A stretch of DNA of 44,291 nucleotides from Alphaproteobacteria bacterium (GTDB lineage Bacteria > Pseudomonadota > Alphaproteobacteria > Micavibrionales > Micavibrionaceae), in NCBI GenBank assembly GCA_016794145.1, contig JAEUKP010000019.1, positions 1 through 44,291 of the forward strand, in the 5' to 3' direction. The stretch's first letter is position 1, and each line of letters starts with the position of its first letter. The translations under genes and the position numbers were made by a program. This document shows positions 28,901-35,344 of the stretch, piece after piece. The notes beneath the pieces were generated by a model. The model saw only the letters and a list, made by a program, of their open reading frames with translations, did no database searches and was not told the origin of the DNA.

Positions 28901-30301
28901 ATGACCGAACAAAATTTTGATGTTGTTGTAATTGGTGGTGGGCCAGGTGGCTATGTTGCGGCCATCCGTGCGGCCCAACTGGGGATGAAAACCGCTGTGG
29001 TCGAAGCCAATCATCTGGGGGGAATTTGCCTCAACTGGGGTTGTATTCCGACCAAAGCGTTGCTGCGCTCGGCCGAGGTGTATCACTTGATGAGCCATGC
29101 AGGAGAGTATGGATTGGCATGTGAGAAGCCGTCCTTTGACCTGAAAAAAATTGTGGAACGCTCGCGTGGGGTGTCCAAACAATTGGCGGCAGGCGTTGCG
29201 CATTTGTTGAAGAAAAACAAAGTCACCGTGTTTGATGCCTATGGACGTTTGCAAGGCAAAGGCAAAATCGAGATCGAAAAGAAAGACAAAAGCAAGGAAA
29301 CTTTGTCAGCGAAGCATATCATTCTGGCCACGGGCGCGCGGGCCCGCGTTTTGCCGGGGTTAGAGCCAGATGGCAAGTTGGTGTGGACATACCGCGAAGC
29401 GATGGTGCCGGAGTCGATGCCAAAGTCTTTGTTGGTGATTGGGTCAGGGGCGATCGGGATTGAATTTGCCTCCTTCTATCGCACTTTGGGGGCCGATGTG
29501 ACGGTGGTCGAGGTGATGGATCGCATTATGCCGGTGGAAGACGAAGAGATTTCGGGGCTTGCCAAAAAAGCGTTTGAAAAACAAGGCATGAAAATCCTGA
29601 CCTCTGCCAAAGTGGTCAAATTGGAAAAGGGCGCGGACAATGTGACCTGCCATGTGGAATCCAATGGTAAAGTCGAAAAAATTACCGTCGATCGTGTGAT
29701 CGCGGCTGTGGGGATTGTGGCGAATATCGAAGATATTGGTCTGGCAAACACCAAAGTCAAAACCGATAAAGGTCAAATCGTGACCGGTAAATATTCGGAA
29801 ACGGATGAGGCCGGAGTCTATGCAATTGGTGACGTGGCCGGAGCCCCGTGGTTGGCGCACAAAGCCTCGCATGAAGGCATTATTTGCATCGAGAAAATCG
29901 CAGGGGTGAAGGACGTCCATCCACTGGACAAATCCGGCATTCCGGGGTGCACCTATGCGCATCCGCAAGTGGCGTCCATCGGCTTGACCGAAGCCAAAGC
30001 CAAGGCCGCAGGCTATGACGTAAAAGTTGGTCGTTTCCCCTTTATGGGCAACGGCAAAGCAATTGCCTTGGGCGAACCGGAGGGCTTGGTTAAAACAGTG
30101 TTTGATGCCAAAACCGGTGCCTTGTTGGGCGCGCATATGATCGGGGCAGAAGTCACCGAAATGATTCAGGGCTTTGCGATTGGCAAAACTCTGGAAGCGA
30201 CCGAGCTGGAATTTATGCACACGGTCTTCCCGCATCCAACCCTGTCGGAAATGATGCATGAATCGGTGCTTTCCGCCTATGGCAAGGCCGTGCATTTTTA
30301 A
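28901..30301 (+). CDS. lpdA: Dihydrolipoamide dehydrogenase (E3)
   Basis: E3 reoxidises the dihydrolipoyl groups of E2 and passes electrons to NAD+. The 466-residue flavoprotein has the FAD motif VVIGGGPGGYVAAIRAAQLG, the redox disulfide Cys43/Cys48 in GGICLNWGCIPTKALL, the NAD-binding VIGSGAIGIEFASFYRTLGA, the FAD contact VYAIGDVAGAPWLAHKA, and the dimer-interface histidine-glutamate pair in FPHPTLSEMMHE. AAAAGGAAAAAC precedes the ATG. It ends the pdh gene set. It may also serve other 2-oxoacid dehydrogenases, since no second copy is in view. Confidence 0.96.
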   Translation: MTEQNFDVVVIGGGPGGYVAAIRAAQLGMKTAVVEANHLGGICLNWGCIPTKALLRSAEVYHLMSHAGEYGLACEKPSFDLKKIVERSRGVSKQLAAGVAHLLKKNKVTVFDAYGRLQGKGKIEIEKKDKSKETLSAKHIILATGARARVLPGLEPDGKLVWTYREAMVPESMPKSLLVIGSGAIGIEFASFYRTLGADVTVVEVMDRIMPVEDEEISGLAKKAFEKQGMKILTSAKVVKLEKGADNVTCHVESNGKVEKITVDRVIAAVGIVANIEDIGLANTKVKTDKGQIVTGKYSETDEAGVYAIGDVAGAPWLAHKASHEGIICIEKIAGVKDVHPLDKSGIPGCTYAHPQVASIGLTEAKAKAAGYDVKVGRFPFMGNGKAIALGEPEGLVKTVFDAKTGALLGAHMIGAEVTEMIQGFAIGKTLEATELEFMHTVFPHPTLSEMMHESVLSAYGKAVHF

Positions 30302-30305
30302 ATCC

Positions 30306-30776
30306 ATGTGGAGTGGTCAATTTCCTAAAAAATTCATCGGGATAGCAGTCATCGGGCTGCTATCCCTTTTTGCGTATGGGGCCGATCTTTATTCGCGTGA
30401 CAGGTCAAGCCTTGCCCCGTCACCCGCTATCGGGATGTCCCGCGATATTGCGCAGATCTGGACACGGGGAAAAAGCGGGGATGCAGCCGAAAATGCCGCG
30501 TATCATTTTCAAAAACACGGAGCGGAATTCGGGTTTCACCGCCAAGAGGACTATGTGGCTGCGGCCATCGCGTTTACGACGGATCCCGTGCCGGAGGGAG
30601 TCCTGAAAAACAGTCAGAGGGATGGCGATACCGCCTATTATAACCCCAAAACTGCCGAATATGCGGTCAAAACCCGACAGGGGCGAATCCGGACCTATTT
30701 CAAATTAAACCCCCGCATTCATGGGTACCGTACCAATACGGATTATTTCAATGCACAAGCGGCAAACGATCATTAG
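30306..30776 (+). CDS. Small exported protein with BECR-type nuclease toxin-like domain
   Basis: The 156-residue protein begins 4 bp after the lpd stop. It has an N-terminal signal anchor (KKFIGIAVIGLLSLFAYGA, residues 8-26) and a soluble domain AAYHFQKHGAEFGFHRQEDY ... GDTAYYNPKTAEYAVKT ... IRTYFKLNPRIHGY, ending in DYFNAQ. His67 and His71 stand in the HFxKHG motif. This pattern is like the C-terminal RNase-type domains (barnase-EndoU-colicin E5/D-RelE fold) of some polymorphic toxins, from memory of such families. No immunity gene is adjacent. An alternative is a harmless periplasmic relative. No Shine-Dalgarno sequence is visible, so it may be coupled to lpd translation. Confidence 0.55.
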   Translation: MWSGQFPKKFIGIAVIGLLSLFAYGADLYSRDRSSLAPSPAIGMSRDIAQIWTRGKSGDAAENAAYHFQKHGAEFGFHRQEDYVAAAIAFTTDPVPEGVLKNSQRDGDTAYYNPKTAEYAVKTRQGRIRTYFKLNPRIHGYRTNTDYFNAQAANDH

Positions 30777-30891
30777 AGTATTATCGGATTTCAGATTATT
30801 CTCAGATTATTATAAGATCCCTGTATTGATTTATCCTGAATTTAAACTAAGCTCGTCCTATCCATTCAGAATATTTTACCAGGAGATTGTT

Positions 30892-31500
30892 ATGCCCTTC
30901 GTTTTGCCAGAATTGCCTTACTCTAAAGATTCTTTGGTTCCTTATATGTCTGCTGAGACGTTTGATTTCCATCACGGAAAACATCATTTGGCGTACGTCA
31001 ATAAAGCCAATGAGCTTGCTGCTGGAACCGAATTTGAAACACTGTCTTTGGAAAATGCCGTTATTGCTGCAAAGAAAGCTGGTCATCAAAAATTGTTTAA
31101 CCAGATTGGTCAAATTTATAATCATAATTTATTTTGGGTTTCGATGGCAAAAAATGGAGGCGGCAATAAACTGCCCGGTAGGCTTGAAAAAAAAGTGATA
31201 GAAGATCTGGGTGGGTATGACGCGCTTCGTGCAGGATTGATCGAAAAAGGGACAACGCAATTTGGATCTGGATGGGCGTGGTTGGTTCTTGATAATCAAA
31301 CAGGAAAATTGGAAATCACAAATTCTGCAAATGCAGAAACGCCCTTGACTGATAATAAAACACCCTTGCTAACTTGTGATGTCTGGGAACATGCCTATTA
31401 TATTGATTATCGTAATGCGCGGCCTAAATTTTTAGAGGCCTGGATTGATCACCTTGCGAATTGGGAGTATGCAGCAGAAATTTTGGAACAGAAGCTTTAG
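30892..31500 (+). CDS. sodB: Superoxide dismutase, iron type
   Basis: This enzyme disproportionates superoxide in the cytoplasm. The 202-residue protein has the metal ligands His27 (FDFHHGKHH), His78 (IYNHNLFW), Asp163 and His167 (DVWEHAYYIDY). Gln74 in NQIGQIYNHN and the absence of the manganese-type glutamine later in the chain fit the iron enzyme. AGGAG six bases before ATG 30892 fixes the start. The gene returns to lower G+C use after the pdh block. It appears to be a single gene. Confidence 0.93.
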   Translation: MPFVLPELPYSKDSLVPYMSAETFDFHHGKHHLAYVNKANELAAGTEFETLSLENAVIAAKKAGHQKLFNQIGQIYNHNLFWVSMAKNGGGNKLPGRLEKKVIEDLGGYDALRAGLIEKGTTQFGSGWAWLVLDNQTGKLEITNSANAETPLTDNKTPLLTCDVWEHAYYIDYRNARPKFLEAWIDHLANWEYAAEILEQKL

Positions 31501-31626
31501 GGTTGGTGCTTATAGATAAAATTTGAAATGAATTCTGATTCATTTGCTGCGTTGCGCATAGCTATTCTGATACGTATCGAATTAGAATTGTAGATGTCTA
31601 TCAATGAGATCTATCAGGAGAGCCGC

Positions 31627-33270
31627 ATGACGACTTTATCTAATGCTGATACCAATATTGTAACCCGTAAAGAAGAGCGTAAAGTTATCTTTGCCTCATC
31701 TTTGGGAACTGTGTTCGAGTGGTACGATTTCTACCTTTATGCAACATTGGCCCCGTTCTTTGCAGCCTTGTTCTTCCCGCCCGGAAATGAAACGGCGGCC
31801 TTACTGTCGGCATTTGCAACCTATGCGGCTGGATTTATTGTGCGTCCGTTCGGGGCTTTGGTCTTTGGACGATTGGGCGATATGCTGGGGCGGAAATATA
31901 CGTTCCTGGTGACCATTCTGGTCATGGGTTTGTCTACGGCGGCGGTCGGGTTGATGCCAACCTATGCCAGCATCGGATGGGCGGCTCCGGTCATCCTCGT
32001 TGTTCTTCGCTTGCTGCAGGGCTTGGCTCTTGGGGGTGAGTATGGCGGGGCGGCGACCTATGTGGCCGAACATGCGCCAGAAGGCAAACGCGGGTATGCG
32101 ACAAGCTGGATTCAGACAACGGCCACAGGGGGCTTCTTCCTGTCTTTGTTGGTGATCGGTTTGTGCCGGACCTATATTGATGAGGCAGCCTTTAAAGAGT
32201 GGGGATGGAGAATTCCATTTCTTGTATCTATTTTTCTTCTGCTCTTTTCTCTGTATATTCGTTTAAAACTGAACGAATCTCCTGTTTTCCAGCGGATTAA
32301 ATCCGAAGGAAAGGCGTCGAAATCGCCTCTTCGTGACAGCTTCCTCCGGTATCCGAATAACAAATATGTGTTGCTCGCGCTTCTCGGGGTGACGGCGGGG
32401 CAGGGGGTTATCTGGTATACAGGCCAGTTCTACGCTCTGTTCTTCCTGACCATTACGTTGAAAGTCGACTTCGTGACGGCCTATACCTTGGTCGGGATTT
32501 CCTTGCTGATTGCCACTCCGTTCTTTATCTTCTTCGGGGCCTTGTCCGATAAAATCGGGCGTCTGAAGATTATTCTGGCGGGCTGTCTCTTGGGTGTTTT
32601 CACGTACTTCCCGTTGTTCCATGCCTTAACTCATACAGTTAATCCGGCACTGGAAAAATATCAGGATACAGTGAAAATATCGGTGGCGGCTTCGGATTGT
32701 AACTTCCATATTTTCGTCTTGCCAACAACCAACTTTACAAAATGTGATAAGGTGAAAGACTTTCTCACCAAATCGGGTCTGAATTTTGAAACCTTGCCTG
32801 CTGTCGATGGAAAAGCTGTCGTCACGACGATCGGAGATCATGTGATCGACGAAGTGGATGGATCTGGTCAATTTGATCCGGTGGCTTACAAAGCTGCTTT
32901 GGCTGCGACCGGATATCCGGAGAAAGCTGATAAAGATCAAATCTCATGGATCCCGACAATCACTATCCTGACCATCATGGTGTTGTATGTTACCATGGTG
33001 TACGGACCGATTGCGGCCTATCTGGTGGAATTGTTCCCCACCAATATCCGCTATACATCTATGTCGTTGCCATACCATATCGGGAATGGCTGGTTCGGGG
33101 GGATGTTGCCTCTGGTCGGGACTGCGATGGTGGCGGCCAGTGGGAATATTTATCACGGCTTGTGGTATCCAATTGCGGTCGCGTTGATGACCGTGGTGAT
33201 TGGATCGCTGTTCTTGAAAGAAACAGTCGGGGCGGGATTATTCCATAAAGACTCGCATGACCACGATTAA
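31627..33270 (+). CDS. MFS transporter, metabolite:H+ symporter family (ProP/ShiA-like) with a soluble insertion
   Basis: The 547-residue inner membrane symporter starts at ATG 31627, six bases after AGGAG. The signature SLGTVFEWYDFYLYATLAPFF opens helix 1, and FGRLGDMLGRKYTF is the conserved loop between helices 2 and 3. LRLLQGLALGGEYGGAATY is the helix 4 signature of this family. Residues about 335-440 form a soluble insertion (from NPALEKYQDTVKISV to PEKADKDQ) that the basic family lacks, placed before the last helices. Substrate is unknown; relatives take up betaine, proline, 2-oxoglutarate or shikimate. Most of the gene is G+C-rich, but a stretch near 32200-32290 is not. Confidence 0.87.
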   Translation: MTTLSNADTNIVTRKEERKVIFASSLGTVFEWYDFYLYATLAPFFAALFFPPGNETAALLSAFATYAAGFIVRPFGALVFGRLGDMLGRKYTFLVTILVMGLSTAAVGLMPTYASIGWAAPVILVVLRLLQGLALGGEYGGAATYVAEHAPEGKRGYATSWIQTTATGGFFLSLLVIGLCRTYIDEAAFKEWGWRIPFLVSIFLLLFSLYIRLKLNESPVFQRIKSEGKASKSPLRDSFLRYPNNKYVLLALLGVTAGQGVIWYTGQFYALFFLTITLKVDFVTAYTLVGISLLIATPFFIFFGALSDKIGRLKIILAGCLLGVFTYFPLFHALTHTVNPALEKYQDTVKISVAASDCNFHIFVLPTTNFTKCDKVKDFLTKSGLNFETLPAVDGKAVVTTIGDHVIDEVDGSGQFDPVAYKAALAATGYPEKADKDQISWIPTITILTIMVLYVTMVYGPIAAYLVELFPTNIRYTSMSLPYHIGNGWFGGMLPLVGTAMVAASGNIYHGLWYPIAVALMTVVIGSLFLKETVGAGLFHKDSHDHD

Positions 33271-33298
33271 CGCGTCAAATAACAACAGATATAGAATG

Positions 33299-33336
33299 AA
33301 AAATGGCGGAGCTTTCAAGTTTCGCCATTTTTTTTC
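33299..33336 (+). terminator. MFS gene terminator
   Basis: AAATGGCG (33301-33308) and CGCCATTT (33323-33330) form an eight-pair stem followed by TTTTTTC, starting 30 bp after the stop. Confidence 0.85.
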
Positions 33337-33355
33337 AAAAAACTAAAAAAATCAC

Positions 33356-33385
33356 TTGAAATATGGGCGGGAATATAGGTATAAG
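33356..33385 (+). promoter_or_regulatory. Predicted tRNA-Glu promoter
   Basis: TTGAAA (33356-33361) and TATAAG (33380-33385) are spaced by 18 bases, 45 bp before the mature tRNA 5' end. Confidence 0.6.
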
Positions 33386-33429
33386 AACGCCTGTCAAACA
33401 GGCCACGGTCTTAAAAAGACTTTGCAGAC

Positions 33430-33505
33430 GTCCCCTTCGTCTAGAGGCCCAGGACACCTCCCTTTCACGGAGGCGACACGGGTTCGAATCCCGTAGGGGA
33501 CGCCA
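33430..33505 (+). tRNA. tRNA-Glu (anticodon TTC)
   Basis: The 76-base gene folds into a full cloverleaf. The acceptor stem is GTCCCCT / AGGGGAC with discriminator G and encoded CCA (33503-33505). The anticodon stem is CCTCC / GGAGG with loop CTTTCAC, giving anticodon TTC, which reads GAA/GAG. The T arm contains GGTTCGAATCC. A promoter precedes it. The 3' end is a typical target for site-specific integrases, and remnant island genes follow directly. Confidence 0.97.
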
Positions 33506-33707
33506 ATTTATATAAATTTCCATTGTATTTCAATGGCTTATAAGTTACAGTCTTGCTCAACCCCCTAATTGACCCCCTAAATTTATTTGGCTCTTCCAGA
33601 ACAGTCATCGACAAACTGGAACAACAGAGCAAAAAATAAAGGTGGGGCTATTTTACCATCCCCACCTCATTAAACAGCTTTATTCGCCCTGAGCGCCCGT
33701 TGCGCCC
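33506..33707. other. Junction region after tRNA-Glu
   Basis: No intact gene is seen. A 12-bp near-tandem repeat, ACCCCCTAATTG (33560-33571) then ACCCCCTAAATT, lies 55 bp past the tRNA. An open frame ending in SSRTVIDKLEQQSKK near 33640 could be the tail of a lost gene. No second copy of the tRNA 3' end was found further right that would mark an att site. Confidence 0.4.
33628..33667 (-). terminator. Minus-strand terminator in the island remnant
   Basis: Read on the minus strand, AGGTGGGG, a 12-base loop and CCCCACCT are followed by TTATTTTTTG. The stem is 33640-33667. It faces the small minus-strand frame at 33708-33860 and supports its being expressed. Confidence 0.75.
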
Positions 33708-33860
33708 TTATTTTTTAGTTGGCTGACGAGTAAATTTAGACGCTTTCTTCGGTTTGTCAGCGTTTGCTTCCGTTTGGAGTGAGACTCCATTATTTGCTGC
33801 TTTTATATCTTCTGGCGTAAAGGGCGCAGGGGGCGTACAGTTTATTCTTCTTTCTGGCAT
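33708..33860 (-). CDS. Small basic protein or gene remnant, unknown
   Basis: A 50-residue minus-strand frame begins MPERRINCTPPAPFTPEDI and ends with a lysine-rich tail KASKFTRQPTKK. It has no clear Shine-Dalgarno sequence and overlaps the 5' part of the plus-strand frame at 33754. It is followed by a convincing minus-strand terminator, which argues for a real transcript. It may be a small mobile-element gene or the tail of a truncated one. I do not recognise the family. Confidence 0.4.
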   Translation of the reverse strand: MPERRINCTPPAPFTPEDIKAANNGVSLQTEANADKPKKASKFTRQPTKK

Positions 33861-34407
33861 TGAAAGGAAAACGCTTGTCCCTGTTTTTGTATCAAGAAAT
33901 ATTGATGAAACGATAAGGACAAATGAGACTTATTTAAAAGTGAGCCATTTATTTAGTTGGCTTTCGGAGAGAGGTATCAATTTATCTGGTGATTGGTATG
34001 AGGAATATGCAGAAAGCGAAAGTAGATTAGCTGAATCTGTTATGAATTTCATTTCTGTTCAAAGGGGCAAAATAAAAAGTGGAAAACGACGTTGGGAGAT
34101 GGAAAGTGATCAAGACAGAATAGTAAGCCTTGAGCGGCAAATAGCTTTTTTGAAAGGTGAGACAGGTCAAGAATCTACTCAAAAGCGTACTGTTAAGCCT
34201 CTTCATGTGAAAGAGCGTGAAACATTGCAAAAAATGATTATTGGTATGGCTATCAAGGGATATAGCTATGATCCGAAAGCTTCAAAAAATACTTCTATAC
34301 AAGAAATTGCGGATGATCTGGCTTCTTTAGGACTTTCGCTTGATCCTGATACCATTAGAAAATGGGTAAAAGAAGCAGCAGAGATATTGCCCAGAGACGA
34401 TGCCTAA
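33754..34407 (+). CDS. Mobile-element-associated DNA-binding-like protein, 5' end uncertain
   Basis: The open frame covers 217 codons but begins with TTG and lacks an ATG for about 95 codons, so the start is unknown and the gene may be truncated at its 5' end. The C-terminal part is ordered: ERETLQKMIIGMAIKGYSYD, then NTSIQEIADDLASLGLSLDPDTIRKWVKEAAEIL. From memory, proteins with this helix-turn-helix-like ending often sit beside AlpA-type regulators on genomic islands. The middle has a short coiled stretch (DRIVSLERQIAFLKGE). It lies between tRNA-Glu and the alpA fragment. Confidence 0.55.
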   Translation: MSAFASVWSETPLFAAFISSGVKGAGGVQFILLSGIERKTLVPVFVSRNIDETIRTNETYLKVSHLFSWLSERGINLSGDWYEEYAESESRLAESVMNFISVQRGKIKSGKRRWEMESDQDRIVSLERQIAFLKGETGQESTQKRTVKPLHVKERETLQKMIIGMAIKGYSYDPKASKNTSIQEIADDLASLGLSLDPDTIRKWVKEAAEILPRDDA

Positions 34408-34440
34408 ACCGAATTCGGTTTTGCTGAAACCGAGTTCGTC
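34406..34440. promoter_or_regulatory. Palindromic operator-like pair before the alpA fragment
   Basis: AAACCGAATTCGGTTT (34406-34421) is a perfect 16-bp palindrome starting at the stop codon of the preceding gene. GAAACCGAGTTCGTC follows a few bases later as a decayed second copy. Two tandem half-matching palindromes suggest a repressor site of the former element. Confidence 0.5.
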
Positions 34441-34501
34441 CTGAATGCCTCTTACACATGATTGAATTGTCTTGTTCCTTAACAAAGAAAGGCAAATCCA
34501 A

Positions 34502-34681
34502 ATGAACAATCAAAAAACACTTCCTGAAACTGGTTTTTTACGACTTCCTGAAGTCTTACGATTTTACCCTGTCAGTAAATCAACATGGTGGGCGGGGTTC
34601 ATCAGAGGGCGGCAAGAAATGGGCTTCCCTAGATGTGGAAATCGACATATATATGGGCTCCTAACGATAACCGAGGGTATT
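34502..34681 (+). pseudogene. Truncated AlpA-family regulator, in frame with sdhE
   Basis: ATG 34502, nine bases after AAAGG, opens a frame beginning LPETGFLRLPEVLRFYPVSK and STWWAGF. This is the first helix-turn-helix half of an AlpA-type excisionase/regulator, as found in integrated islands. After about residue 34 the similarity ends: the usual GRFP-x-PVKLG and wing region is replaced by unrelated sequence. The frame then continues without a stop into sdhE. It is best read as an alpA gene cut by recombination at the right edge of the island. A working fusion protein cannot be excluded. Confidence 0.6.
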
Positions 34682-34963
34682 ATGCACCAAAACGGACAGC
34701 ACGTCGAGACAATCGAAAATTGGCGGAAACGCCTGACCTTTCGCGCATGGCATCGTGGAACGCGGGAGATGGATTTGTTGATCGGATCCTTTGCCGAGAA
34801 ATATATCCAGGGGTTTGATGCGGATGATCTGACGATTTTTGAAGAAATTCTGATCAACAATGATCCGGATGTGTATGATTGGATTATCGGGCGGCAAACC
34901 CCGCCACAGGCTTTGGCCTCTCGTGTGTTGGATTTATTGTTGGGACATAAATTTGTGGAGTAA
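34682..34963 (+). CDS. sdhE: FAD assembly factor SdhE
   Basis: SdhE helps attach FAD covalently to the succinate dehydrogenase flavoprotein. The 93-residue form starting at ATG 34682 has the full family core: WRKRLTFRAWHRGTREMDLL with the key RGxxE motif, FAEKYIQGFDADDLTIFEEIL, and DPDVYDWIIGRQTPP. GAGGG (34673-34677) stands four bases before this ATG and supports it as the native start. The open frame continues upstream into an AlpA-like sequence, giving a possible 153-residue fusion. Its place before mfd matches the order known in Alphaproteobacteria, with one extra gene between. Confidence 0.9.
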   Translation: MHQNGQHVETIENWRKRLTFRAWHRGTREMDLLIGSFAEKYIQGFDADDLTIFEEILINNDPDVYDWIIGRQTPPQALASRVLDLLLGHKFVE

Positions 34964-34965
34964 AA

Positions 34966-35337
34966 ATGAATTTTAAAAGTAAAAAACTATGGTTTATTAT
35001 TCCGTTTCTATATTTATTAGGAATGAATTTTCTTCTTTATCTAGTGAAAGTGAATATGGCCGCTGAGGATTCTAGTGCATGGCTAGGATTTCCTCTTCCT
35101 GCATATGTCTTCGGGGGGGGAGGGCTGTGCATTGGAATTGGCATGTGTCCTCCCAAATTTTATCCAATCTTCGCACTGGCTGATTCAGTGATCGCTATAG
35201 TATGGCCTTACGCTATTTATTTACTAAAAACAAAACAACTTCATTTTGTATTTAGATGGTGCATTTATTTATCGATTGTTCCAATATTTTTAGTAAGTAT
35301 ATTCTATCTCCGAGCATTTTATGGGGCTTGGTATTAG
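34966..35337 (+). CDS. Small membrane protein, unknown function
   Basis: The 123-residue protein starts 2 bp after the sdhE stop, with GTGGAG five bases before its ATG. Four hydrophobic segments are visible: LWFIIPFLYLLGMNFLLYLV, LPAYVFGGGGLCIGIGM, FALADSVIAIVWPYAIYLL and WCIYLSIVPIFLVSIFYL. No family is recognised. It is strongly AT-rich compared with sdhE before it and mfd after it, so it looks like an inserted gene between them. Its end lies within a few bases of the mfd start. Confidence 0.6.
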   Translation: MNFKSKKLWFIIPFLYLLGMNFLLYLVKVNMAAEDSSAWLGFPLPAYVFGGGGLCIGIGMCPPKFYPIFALADSVIAIVWPYAIYLLKTKQLHFVFRWCIYLSIVPIFLVSIFYLRAFYGAWY

Positions 35338-35344
35338 CTTTAGA

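Noticed and set aside
33506..34700. A second copy of the tRNA-Glu 3' end as an attachment site
   Set aside because: I scanned the interval for TTCGAATCCCG and GGGGACGCCA and saw no second copy.
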